Under the pieces are notes generated by a model. That model ran no database searches, was not told the DNA's origin, and saw only the letters and a program-made list of their open reading frames with translations. From JBCCCJ01 sp039029315 (GTDB lineage Bacteria; Bacteroidota; Bacteroidia; J057): DNA of 63,946 nt. Within the stretch, counting starts at the first letter, position 1, and the number at the start of each line of letters is the position of its first letter. The stretch spans positions 1-63,946 of the forward strand of contig JBCCGK010000073.1 in assembly GCA_039029315.1 (NCBI GenBank). The letters are read 5' to 3'. The translations under genes were made by a program, and so were the position numbers. Below are positions 26,402 to 35,141 of this stretch, piece by piece.

Positions 26402-26605
26402 ATGACTCTAGTGCAAATCCAAGAACAAAAATCCAGAACAGATGCAGCAACCATTGCTGCAACATTTGGCTGTACGCCCAGATATGTAAGGGATGTTTTA
26501 AAAGGCAATAGGCCAATCAATTCAGACCTTTCAAAAAGGATCAAAACAGCAGCAGAAATGTTGATTGAATCAAGAAAAAGCCTCCAAATTTTACAACCTG
26601 TATAG
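26402..26605 (+). CDS. Cro/Ner-like small DNA-binding protein
   Basis: 67 residues with one helix-turn-helix (DAATIAATFGCTPRYVRDVLKGNRPINSDLSKRIKTAAEML). It is the first gene of the early operon, divergent from the repressor, in the position of Mu ner. It likely turns down early or repressor transcription. The ATG is within the sequence GACTCTAGTGCAAAT, a variant of a motif seen before other prophage genes. Confidence 0.8.
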   Translation: MTLVQIQEQKSRTDAATIAATFGCTPRYVRDVLKGNRPINSDLSKRIKTAAEMLIESRKSLQILQPV

Positions 26606-26737
26606 GTTATTTCCGGCACTTTCTACAATCCCTAAATACTAAGCAAATGATTTTTTCACCCTTCACTAGGCAGGCAACCCATCTCCCAGCACTTCACAAC
26701 ACATGCCCATATTTTTCAATCCATCAACCATCTTGAT

Positions 26738-28825
26738 ATGTGGAATTCACAGAAAACCTTTTTCCATGATGGTGAAAAATTATGGGTCACAATTTCCGGC
26801 CTTACCAATTTTGGCCTGACATCATCATACATCAGGAAAGCAATCCATCAACAACGGATAAATCATTCGAGTGGATGGCAACATATCCAAAACCCACCAT
26901 TCCCAGGCATCAAGGTCTTGATTGATTGGGATTCTATCCCAACCCAAACAGTCAATGACAAAGGATTGCCAACAAAAGCTTCAGTTGTCAGTGAGATGAA
27001 GCAGAAAGCTTCAGAAAACAATGAAGCCTTGACAGGTAAAATTGATTTTGCTGATAGTAGGGGATTCGATAAGTATTTGATTTATTACCCTGAAGCCACA
27101 CTTGAAACAAGAAGGCAGTTGGCCAAGGCGTGTGCAGTTCTACAAATTGGGGTAGAATGGAAGAAGGGAGATTTTGACATACATTCAAAGGCTGATTTTT
27201 ACAAGTCATTTGGCAGGGAAGTCAAAAGAATTGGATTGAAGTATTTGAAAACATCTACACCTGACAGGCTTGGCAGAAAAGTCAGAAAAGCCATCAAAGA
27301 AGGGGTCACAACTGTTATAAAACAACCCAACAAAGGCAATGACCACAGGCAAAAGATGTCAGCTTGGCACCAATATGTCATCACAGCATATTATGCCCAC
27401 CCCCAAAAGTTCACTGCACCAATGATATCTGCACTGTTGCTGTATCAATGCACATTGCATGACAAGCCATTGGTATCTGAAAGCACTATCAGACACTTTG
27501 TGGCAAAAAGGGAAATTCAAAACATCTGTATTGCTTCAAGGCATGGTCAGAAAGCTTTTGCAGACTTCTTTAGACCATATATTAACAGAAAGGGTGTGCT
27601 TTTCTCTTCTGATTTATGGGTATTGGATGGAACTAAGGCAGCTTTTGCATTCAGGGAAGGTGGGAAAATCAAGTTTCTTGACTTGTTCATTGTCATGGAT
27701 GCCCACAGTTGGAACATATTAGGCTTTGCAATGGCTGACAATGAAGACAGGTGGACACTAATAGAGGCAATGAAAATGGCAGTCAGCATCACAGGCCATC
27801 TGCCTGCACAGATCTTGTTGGACAACTTCAGCAGTAAACACACAGAGGAAGTACAAGACCTGTTTGCCCAGGTGGAAGAATTTGGCACCAATGTCAGATA
27901 TGCCAAAGTAGGGAATGCCAAAGACAAGCATGTTGAAAGGGGCTTCCAAGCATACCACAATTTGGCTGCAAGATGGTGGCCAAATTTTGTAGGGGAAGGC
28001 ATCAAATCAAGAAGAAGCAACGCACGCCCAAGCCCTGAATACATTGCCCAACAATCGAAAAATCTACCTGATAGAAATGGGGTAATGATTCAGATTCTTG
28101 ATTCAATCAATCTGTATTGTGAAACAGTCAGTGAAGGTGGAAAGAAAGAATTGGGCACTCCAAGGCAAAGATTTCAGAAATCAGAAAAGCCATCTGTATA
28201 TGGTGTCACCACTGAAGATGTTGCAAATCTCTTTTGGGCTTCCAGATTGGAGAAAATGAGGAATTCATTTATCAGAATTCAGATTCGTGGTGTCAAATAT
28301 GTCTATGCCTGCCTTGAATATGAAGTATGGAAAAAATACGATTGCAACACATCTGAAAGGGATATCAAAGTGAAAGTCAGGTATGATGAAAAAGACCTTT
28401 CTGAAATCATGATTTTTGACGCCAAAACCAATGAATTCCTTTGCATCTGTCAACAAGATGTTCAGGTGGTTGGTGAATCAGCAAACCAAACAGACAAAGA
28501 CATCAAGTTGCTGATGGGCAAGGAATCAAGAATAAAATCTTGGGAAAGAAGACTTGAAAAGGAACTTGAAACTATGCGAGATGAAGCCATCAAGCAACAA
28601 TCAGGTGATGTGGAATTGGTATTGATCACAGATGTTGCAACAGTGAAGAAAGAAGAAATCAACACAGCACAATCACAAGTCTATGCAAGATACTTTTCAG
28701 ATCAGCAATCAATGCCTTTGAAAAGACACGACCCAAAGGAAGATAACTACAACCCAGGCAAGCGAAAAAAGAAAACAAAAGGAGTTTATCAGAATGACCC
28801 AACCTTTGAAGAAATAAATTATTAA
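26738..28825 (+). CDS. Mu-type DDE transposase (MuA-like)
   Basis: 695 residues, similar in size to MuA (663). The N-terminal region should bind the end sites. The catalytic rve core has D297 (DLWVLDGTKAAF), D362 (AQILLDNFSSKH) and E400 (AKDKHVERGFQ); the D-D distance of 65 resembles MuA's 67, while the D-E distance (38) is shorter than MuA's. A C-terminal beta-barrel-like region and a basic, charged tail (KRKKKTKG) follow, the latter in the place where MuA contacts MuB. It makes the strand transfer for both integration and replicative transposition. Arg codons are almost all AGA/AGG. Confidence 0.93.
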   Translation: MWNSQKTFFHDGEKLWVTISGLTNFGLTSSYIRKAIHQQRINHSSGWQHIQNPPFPGIKVLIDWDSIPTQTVNDKGLPTKASVVSEMKQKASENNEALTGKIDFADSRGFDKYLIYYPEATLETRRQLAKACAVLQIGVEWKKGDFDIHSKADFYKSFGREVKRIGLKYLKTSTPDRLGRKVRKAIKEGVTTVIKQPNKGNDHRQKMSAWHQYVITAYYAHPQKFTAPMISALLLYQCTLHDKPLVSESTIRHFVAKREIQNICIASRHGQKAFADFFRPYINRKGVLFSSDLWVLDGTKAAFAFREGGKIKFLDLFIVMDAHSWNILGFAMADNEDRWTLIEAMKMAVSITGHLPAQILLDNFSSKHTEEVQDLFAQVEEFGTNVRYAKVGNAKDKHVERGFQAYHNLAARWWPNFVGEGIKSRRSNARPSPEYIAQQSKNLPDRNGVMIQILDSINLYCETVSEGGKKELGTPRQRFQKSEKPSVYGVTTEDVANLFWASRLEKMRNSFIRIQIRGVKYVYACLEYEVWKKYDCNTSERDIKVKVRYDEKDLSEIMIFDAKTNEFLCICQQDVQVVGESANQTDKDIKLLMGKESRIKSWERRLEKELETMRDEAIKQQSGDVELVLITDVATVKKEEINTAQSQVYARYFSDQQSMPLKRHDPKEDNYNPGKRKKKTKGVYQNDPTFEEINY

Positions 28826-28846
28826 ATCTAGCAAATCACTTTTATT

Positions 28847-29737
28847 ATGAAAATTGATCACTCCCAAATCAAAGACGCTTTGTTGTCAGAAGTAGCAAAG
28901 GCAGGCAGTGCAAGAAAGGCTGCAAATCTCCTTGGCATTTCAGATGCAACTGTATCAAAAATTCTGAATGACAAAGCCAGTGATGTCAGTGAAAAAATGT
29001 GGCTGAAGTTGGCCAATTATTTTGGCCTCACATCTTGGAGAATCATAGGCACTGCCAACTTCAACACAATCCACAGTGTGTGTGAAGATGCCCAAAATCG
29101 TCACAGATTGCGTTGTATTCTTGGGTATTCAGGTGCAGGAAAAACCACAGCACTGAAGAAGTACAGAATGCGTAAGGATGTTGATAATGCCTTTTATGTG
29201 CTTTGTCAGAAGGCCATGTCCCAAAGAGAATTGTTGCTTGAAATCATGAAAAGCATGGGGCTGAATCAGTCAGCCACCCCATACAGAATGTTGCAATTGA
29301 TATCAGAAAGACTGAACACACTGGAATCACCCTTGCTAATGCTTGATGATGCAGGAAAGTTGAACAATGACAAATTGATGCTTGTGCAGCAGATTAGAGA
29401 TATGACAGAACACAATGCAGGCATTGTCTTGGCAGGTGTAACATATATGTATGACAACATTCAAAAAGCCCTTAGAAGGCAAAAAATGGGCATCCCTGAA
29501 CTTGTCAGCAGGATTGGTCAATTCCAGAACATGCAAGAACCTACTTTGCCTGAAGTCATGCAGATTTGCAAGGTCAATGGTATTGAATCTGAACCCGTAC
29601 AAAGGGCAATTTTCCACAGATTCAAGGAATACAGGCAGATTGAAACAAGTGTATTAGACCTGCTGCATTATGCATCAAGAAAAGATGAAATAATCACAGT
29701 CAGACTTGCTGAACAAATTTGGGGAGTAGATTACTGA
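28847..29737 (+). CDS. MuB-like target-DNA activator ATPase
   Basis: 296 residues. An N-terminal helix-turn-helix (GSARKAANLLGISDATVSKILND, residues 20-42) precedes an AAA ATPase with Walker A GYSGAGKT (93-100) and Walker B LLMLDD (163-168), then a C-terminal helical domain. This is the MuB/IstB-related arrangement: it binds target DNA with ATP and brings it to the transposase. It lies 21 bp after the transposase gene. The variant motif TCTAGCAAAT precedes its start. Confidence 0.9.
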   Translation: MKIDHSQIKDALLSEVAKAGSARKAANLLGISDATVSKILNDKASDVSEKMWLKLANYFGLTSWRIIGTANFNTIHSVCEDAQNRHRLRCILGYSGAGKTTALKKYRMRKDVDNAFYVLCQKAMSQRELLLEIMKSMGLNQSATPYRMLQLISERLNTLESPLLMLDDAGKLNNDKLMLVQQIRDMTEHNAGIVLAGVTYMYDNIQKALRRQKMGIPELVSRIGQFQNMQEPTLPEVMQICKVNGIESEPVQRAIFHRFKEYRQIETSVLDLLHYASRKDEIITVRLAEQIWGVDY

Positions 29738-29789
29738 CTTTGCCCATACATACACAACCTTTTCATCAATCATTTAAGACTCTAGCAAA

Positions 29790-30260
29790 ATGATAAATAT
29801 CACCCAAACTGATATAGAAAAAATACAAGCCATCCTTGCCCAGGCAACCCAAGACATTCAATCTGCAACCCTTGTTCAAGTTGATTTGATGGTGTCAATA
29901 AAAAGGAAACTGAAGAAGCATGAACCCAAAGTTGTACTTCAGCTTGTGGCCAAAGAATGTGGTGTTGCTGATAATGCCATGATAAGCCAAAGCAGGGAAC
30001 GTGAATTGTTTGAAGCAAGGGTCATTGCCTGCAAGATATTCCATCTTCAAGGATACACATTGAAGGAGATTGCCCGACACATCAACAGGAAAGACCATAC
30101 AACCATCCTTCACGCCTTGAAGGAATTTGACAATCTAAGACGCGATAAGGCAGGATTTTACGAAAAGTCTGAAGCTTGCCTAAAGCACTATCAAGAGTTT
30201 ATCGACCCTGCAAGCCTAAGTCATTTTTTTTGCCCCAAAATGTCGCTAATAGAGGAATAA
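29790..30260 (+). CDS. DnaA domain IV-like DNA-binding protein
   Basis: 156 residues. The C-terminal half (ARVIACKIFHLQGYTLKEIARHINRKDHTTILHALKEFDNL) matches the DNA-binding domain IV of the replication initiator DnaA, including the signature (R/K)DHTT(V/I)LHA at 101-109. The ATPase domain is absent. It should recognise DnaA-box-like DNA or compete with DnaA. It belongs to the early operon. The motif GACTCTAGCAAA stands directly before its ATG. Confidence 0.85.
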   Translation: MINITQTDIEKIQAILAQATQDIQSATLVQVDLMVSIKRKLKKHEPKVVLQLVAKECGVADNAMISQSRERELFEARVIACKIFHLQGYTLKEIARHINRKDHTTILHALKEFDNLRRDKAGFYEKSEACLKHYQEFIDPASLSHFFCPKMSLIEE

Positions 30261-30315
30261 AAAGCTTCTAAAGTCACTCGATTGGACACCAATAGAACCA
30301 ACAAAATTATCAATC

Positions 30316-30684
30316 ATGATAGGAGAAAAACCCATATCGGAACGCATTACAAAAGCATTGGAAAAAATGAATGAATCAGGCAGGATGATGCATGTTTCAA
30401 TATCAAAAACCATTGAAATTGAAGGCTATGTTGACAAGTTGCACATCAAGATGACTTTCAGGATTTCACAACCCGGATTCTTCATTGAAGGCATCTTGAA
30501 GTCCTTTTTGACTGTGACCCTTGTACTGAATACAACACCTATCATCAGTGGTGCTGATATCCATGATGAAGAGATGATCAGCCAGATAGTCAAACAAGCC
30601 CATCTGATGCGGCCCAAATTCAGAGAACAACAGGAATCCCGACAAGAGAAAGGCTATAAAGCCTTTCAAGAACTTACAAAATAA
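30316..30684 (+). CDS. early phage protein, unknown
   Basis: 122 residues, no family recognised. It has a beta-rich middle (SKTIEIEGYVDKLHIKMTFRISQ) and a hydrophobic stretch ILKSFLTVTLVLNTTPII that may be buried rather than membrane-spanning. It sits between the DnaA-like and DUF3164 genes in the early operon. Confidence 0.65.
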   Translation: MIGEKPISERITKALEKMNESGRMMHVSISKTIEIEGYVDKLHIKMTFRISQPGFFIEGILKSFLTVTLVLNTTPIISGADIHDEEMISQIVKQAHLMRPKFREQQESRQEKGYKAFQELTK

Positions 30685-30707
30685 ATCAACCTTTAATCAT
30701 TCAAAAA

Positions 30708-31379
30708 ATGAGCAATACCACCCAACCAACAATTGATTTAGGGAAATTTTCCCCTGAAGAATTGGCAGCACTCAGGCAGCAACTTGACCAACAAGAAGAG
30801 AAAGAAAGGAAGAAGACAGAAGCAAAACGACAAGAATACGAACAAGCCAAAAGTAATCTTGTAGAATCCCTCATTTCAGAAGCCCAGGCAGCAAATGAAG
30901 CCCTTAATCATTTCAAGACTGATGTTGCAATGGCCTTGGATGAATTTCATGCAAAGCTTCTGAAGTATGGTGATGTCAAGGCAGAAGGAAAAGGGAACTA
31001 CACCCTTTTCAATACATCGAAAACAATGAAAGTTGAAGTCAGCAATGACATCAAATATGGCTTTGATGAAAGGGCAACATTGGCTGCACAAAAAATAACT
31101 GAATTCCTCAAATCAACAGTCAAGAAGAAAGACAAAACCATCTTTGAATTGATCATTGATTTGATTCAGAAAGACGAGAAAACAGGCAGATTTGACCCCA
31201 GGAAAATCACCAAGCTTTACAAGTACGAAGACAAGTTCAAAGATGACAATTGGACATCAGCAATAAGGCTGTTCAAAGAAAGCTATCAGGCATTGGATTC
31301 AGCAAGGTACTTCAGATTCTATCAGAAGGATAGCCAAGGCAAGTTCAAGGCCATCGTGCTTCAGTTTTCTTCCCTTTAA
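30708..31379 (+). CDS. DUF3164 family protein
   Basis: 223 residues. It begins with a charged coiled coil (about 15-65), then DVKAEGKGNYTLFNTSKTMKVEVSNDIKYGFDERATLAAQKITEFLKSTV, typical of DUF3164, a family encoded in the early region of many Mu-like phages. Its function is unknown; it stands where Mu has gam and kil, but I see no Gam signature. Confidence 0.8.
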   Translation: MSNTTQPTIDLGKFSPEELAALRQQLDQQEEKERKKTEAKRQEYEQAKSNLVESLISEAQAANEALNHFKTDVAMALDEFHAKLLKYGDVKAEGKGNYTLFNTSKTMKVEVSNDIKYGFDERATLAAQKITEFLKSTVKKKDKTIFELIIDLIQKDEKTGRFDPRKITKLYKYEDKFKDDNWTSAIRLFKESYQALDSARYFRFYQKDSQGKFKAIVLQFSSL

Positions 31380-31438
31380 TCAAGGCAGGTGGGGCAAGTA
31401 TTCATTTGCCCCATCACCACCCCTTAAACCACTTTGAA

Positions 31439-31585
31439 ATGAATGTTCGACAGTGCTTAACCTGCAAAAAACCCTTCCACTCAAAAGCTTCTAAATGCCC
31501 ACACTGTAACAGCAACAATACAATCAAGATTTATGACCACCCTAACACCAACAACCAACAGAAGGCTTCACGCAGTACTAAATGA
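31439..31585 (+). CDS. 48-residue zinc-ribbon protein
   Basis: A short gene with two CxxC knuckles: C6/C9 (CLTCKK) and C20/C23 (CPHC), 10 residues apart, then an Asn-rich basic tail. This is a rubredoxin-like zinc ribbon. It overlaps the next gene by 53 bp in another frame. An early regulatory or nucleic-acid-binding role is inference. The start could also be read from nearby codons, but the first ATG gives the intact knuckle. Confidence 0.6.
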   Translation: MNVRQCLTCKKPFHSKASKCPHCNSNNTIKIYDHPNTNNQQKASRSTK

Positions 31586-31937
31586 ACACAAGTTGGATTC
31601 TGATAGTCAAGCTGTCAAGGACATCGTTTTGAAGCATACCAATGGCAGGACACCATTCAAACGATTCTTAACAGAAGAAGAAGCCAATTCCATGATATTA
31701 GCCTTCAACATTGGGCAATATGGATGGTCACCCAAGCAGAAGATGAAGAGGAAAATTATTGCCATTGCATATGGCCTAAAATGGGTCAAGCCTAATGGGA
31801 AGATTGACATGGGTGCCTTGAACAAGTATTGCAAGCAATATAGTGCAGTCAAAAAGTCTCTGAATCAGCACAGCGAATCAGAACTTGTCAACCTTGTCAG
31901 TCAATTTGAACAACTACGAAGGAAAGACAAGTCATGA
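31533..31937 (+). CDS. GemA-like (DUF1018) regulatory protein
   Basis: 134 residues. MKRKIIAIAYGLKWVKPNGKIDMGALNKYCKQY resembles the core of the phage Mu gp16/GemA family (DUF1018), encoded in the late-early region of Mu-like phages and implicated in host gene modulation. The match is by pattern only. Its stop overlaps the next start as ATGA. Confidence 0.55.
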   Translation: MTTLTPTTNRRLHAVLNEHKLDSDSQAVKDIVLKHTNGRTPFKRFLTEEEANSMILAFNIGQYGWSPKQKMKRKIIAIAYGLKWVKPNGKIDMGALNKYCKQYSAVKKSLNQHSESELVNLVSQFEQLRRKDKS

Positions 31938-32293
31938 AACTTCAGATTAAATACCACTCAAATGATGCATCATTCTTGGGTGATCAGGTCATGTTGTGGG
32001 CCTCAAGCATCAAGAAGCTTGAAAACCCACCTTTCCCCTTCCTGGTCATCGTGAGTGTGTGCAGATATCTATGGCAAGAATTCAAACGGTCAGCCATTGT
32101 GGTCAGAGAAGAACCCATTGACATGCCAATCAAGGAATATGAAGCCCTGATCTTACGGGAAGTCTTCACAGATGCCCAATCAACAATCAAAAATCCATAT
32201 CACAGAAGAATTGCAAGGCAGATTGCCAACAGATGTGACCAACTACTACAAGGCGCAACAAGCCCACCTGATAACACTAAAGACATTGCTTAG
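31934..32293 (+). CDS. phage protein, unknown
   Basis: 119 residues, coupled to the previous gene by an ATGA overlap. A helical C-terminal half is rich in Arg and Gln (HRRIARQIANRCDQLLQG). No family recognised. In Mu-like phages this place can hold the Mor/C-type late activator, but I see no clear Mor helix-turn-helix. Confidence 0.6.
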   Translation: MKLQIKYHSNDASFLGDQVMLWASSIKKLENPPFPFLVIVSVCRYLWQEFKRSAIVVREEPIDMPIKEYEALILREVFTDAQSTIKNPYHRRIARQIANRCDQLLQGATSPPDNTKDIA

Positions 32294-32367
32294 TATTGGG
32301 TCAAGGGCTTCTGCAAGTCGCATGATGGCCTTTGACTTTTTTTTTCAACCATTTAACATCTAGCAAC

Positions 32368-32562
32368 ATGCAAATTCCTGACAACATCAAAACTCGGCTT
32401 GATGAACTCTTCACCCAAGAAAAAATCATGACAGACATTCTTGACAGTACTGAAGACTACCTTGAAACAGCCAGCGAATTCTTTAATGAATTGGTTGACA
32501 TTATCAACTGTATTGGCATCCTTCCAGACAATGAAATTATCACCCTTTTAGAAGAGTTTTAA
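32368..32562 (+). CDS. small acidic phage protein
   Basis: 64 residues from ATG 32368, chosen over an upstream TTG because the motif TCTAGCAAC stands directly before it, as at other prophage starts. The protein is acidic and helical. No family recognised. Two base pairs separate it from the next gene. Confidence 0.55.
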   Translation: MQIPDNIKTRLDELFTQEKIMTDILDSTEDYLETASEFFNELVDIINCIGILPDNEIITLLEEF

Positions 32563-32563
32563 C

Positions 32564-33055
32564 ATGGCTTTAGTAGGATTTAAACAGCAATTCAGGGCAG
32601 GTGTCATCAAAGGATTGTATCCCAATCCGCACCAATGGCATGACTTTCTTCATGGCCAATTCATTCAATATCAGAATAAGGGTGGTGAAGAGAACTTCCA
32701 ACAGTGGTGTCAGGCATTTCATGGGCTTTGGCAGTTGTCTGCCATTCCTAAAAATCAGACAATTAGGAAGATGCGAAAGAACCCTTTCAAGCATGGTGAA
32801 ACCTTGTACTTCTATTCAGGATTGAGAACCAAAAACACCCTGAAGCTTGGTGAAGCCAAGGCAAAAAGGGTCAGCCATATTTTCATGACAAATCATGCCA
32901 TGATTGTTGAAGTGACAATTGATGGCAAATATCTGCAAACATGGGAAATACAAAACATTGCCATTGCAGATGGCTTTGGCACCCTGGAAGCCTTTAGGGA
33001 TTTCTTTGTGCCTGACCATGATGATGAATTCAATGGGCAACTAATCAGATGGTAG
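32564..33055 (+). CDS. ASCH/PUA-like domain protein
   Basis: 163 residues. The C-terminal 90 residues (FKHGETLYFYSGLRTKNTLKLGEAKAKRVSHIFM, then IADGFGTLEAFRDFF) match the ASCH pattern: a small beta-barrel related to PUA, with GDT-like turn, Y-G-R-T strand and DGF motif. ASCH domains bind RNA or modified nucleotides, and some cleave RNA. The role in the phage is unknown. Confidence 0.65.
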   Translation: MALVGFKQQFRAGVIKGLYPNPHQWHDFLHGQFIQYQNKGGEENFQQWCQAFHGLWQLSAIPKNQTIRKMRKNPFKHGETLYFYSGLRTKNTLKLGEAKAKRVSHIFMTNHAMIVEVTIDGKYLQTWEIQNIAIADGFGTLEAFRDFFVPDHDDEFNGQLIRW

Positions 33056-33078
33056 AACCAATTTAAACACCAACAACA

Positions 33079-33696
33079 ATGGCAAAATTCAAATCAGTCA
33101 AACAACTGTTGCAACAGAAATACAAAATTCTTGAATTTGAAGAACCCTATGCTTCCAGATATGGCCATCCTGAAGACAACTTCAAAGCCATGTTTTATGG
33201 GTCATCAGGGTCAGGAAAGTCAGTAGAAGTCATCAAGTTTGCTAACTACCTTGCACACAATTTTGGTAGGGTATTTTACAACAGCTTTGAAGAAGGTCAT
33301 GGAAAGACCCTTCAAGACAGGATCATTGCACACAATATTGATTCAACACGAATATCATTCGGAAACAAAACCCCATATGATGATATGTTGGAAAAGGTGG
33401 GCAGAGGCAAATATAAATTCATTGTCATTGACTCTCTTCAGTGGATGGGCTTGACTTATGGTCAATATCAAAAGATGGTTGACCGATACCCAAAGAAGTC
33501 ATTCATCATCATCAGTCATGCCAATGACAAAGGCGAAGCTAAGGGCAGGAAAGACATTCTGTATGCAGTGGATATCAAAGCCCATTTACATAAAGGCTTG
33601 CTGACCGTCCAAAGCAGATTTGTGCAAGATGGATATGTCCAAGAAAGACTGTTCACACCTAAGTCAAAGAAGCATACACAATTGAAAATGTTTTAA
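33079..33696 (+). CDS. P-loop ATPase (AAA/RecA-like)
   Basis: 205 residues. Walker A is GSSGSGKS (41-48), Walker B KFIVIDS (D118), followed by a sensor-like stretch SFIIISHAND. The size and order match the compact phage AAA_24/RecA-like ATPases. It could aid recombination or DNA handling; it is distinct from the MuB-like ATPase. Confidence 0.8.
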   Translation: MAKFKSVKQLLQQKYKILEFEEPYASRYGHPEDNFKAMFYGSSGSGKSVEVIKFANYLAHNFGRVFYNSFEEGHGKTLQDRIIAHNIDSTRISFGNKTPYDDMLEKVGRGKYKFIVIDSLQWMGLTYGQYQKMVDRYPKKSFIIISHANDKGEAKGRKDILYAVDIKAHLHKGLLTVQSRFVQDGYVQERLFTPKSKKHTQLKMF

Positions 33697-33716
33697 ACCA
33701 AATAATCATCAAAGCT

Positions 33717-34055
33717 ATGGATATTATTTCTTTTCAGTGGGACATGTCAGATGGGAAAGACTACAATGGAAAGTCATTGATTATTGGCCAACACTTACCC
33801 AAACGCCAAAATCATGACATGACCCATGTTGATGTATATGGAATTTCAATAGACATCATTGACCAATCAAAAGACTTTAGACTAAAAAGGCTCAGTTGCT
33901 ATTCCGAATATATCACAGATAGACTCCGAAAAATCAGTAAACAAGAAGCAAGACAACTGATTATTGAAAAAATAGATGACGCTTTGAATATCCTATTTGA
34001 CCCTAATGAAATGAAGGATGTTGAAGAGTGTTTGAATGTATACAAACAACCTTAG
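33717..34055 (+). CDS. phage accessory protein, unknown
   Basis: 112 residues, no family recognised. It starts a run of four small unknown genes. CpG is somewhat more frequent here than in the flanking transposition and structural genes, which suggests later acquisition. Confidence 0.6.
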   Translation: MDIISFQWDMSDGKDYNGKSLIIGQHLPKRQNHDMTHVDVYGISIDIIDQSKDFRLKRLSCYSEYITDRLRKISKQEARQLIIEKIDDALNILFDPNEMKDVEECLNVYKQP

Positions 34056-34061
34056 AAAGTC

Positions 34062-34295
34062 ATGCCAGAAACACCACTACACACCGAATTGATAAAGGCT
34101 TTTTCGCTTGGAATTGTTGTTGAAATGATACCCTGCAATTATGGCCTTATAGAAATAAGGATGTATCCAAGAAACAAGCCTAATGGCAGAATTTGCCAAG
34201 CTATCAATCTGTTAGAAATAGCCTTTACTAGCTATGACAAGCTAGGTTGCAAAATCGAAGAAATGATCAAAGAAGTACAACAACTTAATCAATGA
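34062..34295 (+). CDS. phage accessory protein, unknown
   Basis: 77 residues, compact, with a helical C-terminus (YDKLGCKIEEMIKEVQQLNQ). No family recognised. It lies 6 bp after the previous gene, in the same small-gene cluster. Confidence 0.55.
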   Translation: MPETPLHTELIKAFSLGIVVEMIPCNYGLIEIRMYPRNKPNGRICQAINLLEIAFTSYDKLGCKIEEMIKEVQQLNQ

Positions 34296-34298
34296 ATC

Positions 34299-34505
34299 AT
34301 GGATCAATTATTTCAAAAATATAAACAACTATCCAACATTGTAAACAAGCATAAGAATGTCAAAACAACTAGCCTTTCAATCGACGATACAGAAGAAGGG
34401 TTTGTTGAAATAGGTACAAAATACAAGCTCTATTTCAGTTCCGTTGAAGCAGGAATCAGAGTAATTGAGAATTCTATCAACCTTTTGAATGCAGTTTTGA
34501 AATGA
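34299..34505 (+). CDS. phage accessory protein, unknown
   Basis: 68 residues. The pattern (helix, then beta strands GFVEIGTKYKLYFSS, then helix GIRVIENSINLLNAVLK) suggests a small alpha/beta fold. No family recognised. It overlaps the next gene by 4 bp. Confidence 0.55.
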   Translation: MDQLFQKYKQLSNIVNKHKNVKTTSLSIDDTEEGFVEIGTKYKLYFSSVEAGIRVIENSINLLNAVLK

Positions 34506-34729
34506 ACAAGCAAGGCCATTTCTATGCTGTCTCTAGCAATGACTATGATGATTCAATCATTCTTTGCTTAGGCCCAATTATCACAGAAAACTTCTTCCAA
34601 GGGGTCTGCATTCATTCCACATATCAGCCTGATATTGTTGGAGATGTCAAGCAGTGGCCTGCATGGATTTTTGACAAAGAAGTTCAAGTTGAAATCATAG
34701 TAAAACCAACAACAGATCATGCCAATTGA
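34502..34729 (+). CDS. phage accessory protein, unknown
   Basis: 75 residues, overlapping both neighbours (ATGA start; 11-bp overlap with the HNH gene). No family recognised. Confidence 0.55.
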   Translation: MNKQGHFYAVSSNDYDDSIILCLGPIITENFFQGVCIHSTYQPDIVGDVKQWPAWIFDKEVQVEIIVKPTTDHAN

Positions 34730-35099
34730 TTACAAGAAATACCCTGCCAATTGGAAAACAGAAATCAGACCCATGATTCTGAAATGGGCCAACAACTGCT
34801 GTGAATTTTGTGGGGTTGAAAATGGGGCTTTGGGATATCGTGACATCAATGGCAAGTTTTGGGCAGATGGTATGTACTTACATGATTGGTTGTTTCCTGT
34901 ATATCACACCCCCAAACAAATCAAAATAGTCTTGACCATTGCCCATCTGAATGACCCTGACCCAATGAATTGTCACCCCTTGAACTTGGCAGCACTTTGC
35001 CAACAATGTCACAACCGATATGATGCCAAGATGCGTGCCCGAAACAGGAAAAGGAACTTTGAAAAGAAACACGGAATATTAAAACTGTTCGAGATGTAG
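34719..35099 (+). CDS. HNH endonuclease
   Basis: 126 residues. A zinc-finger-type HNH: C28/C31 (CCEFCG), the catalytic-region His76 in TIAHLNDPDPMNCHPLNLAALCQQCHNRYD, and C94/C97 with H98. The basic tail (RARNRKRNFEKKHG) fits DNA binding. Phage HNH proteins assist packaging or act as homing-type nucleases; here it is far from the terminase genes, so its role is open. Confidence 0.82.
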   Translation: MPIDYKKYPANWKTEIRPMILKWANNCCEFCGVENGALGYRDINGKFWADGMYLHDWLFPVYHTPKQIKIVLTIAHLNDPDPMNCHPLNLAALCQQCHNRYDAKMRARNRKRNFEKKHGILKLFEM

Positions 35100-35141
35100 A
35101 ACCAAATCAGCACATCAGTCCAACTTTTTAAATCTAGCAAA

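Noticed and set aside
34531..34545. Another TCTAGCAATG copy of the prophage motif
   Set aside because: It lies inside a coding sequence and not before a start that fits a gene, so chance is likely.
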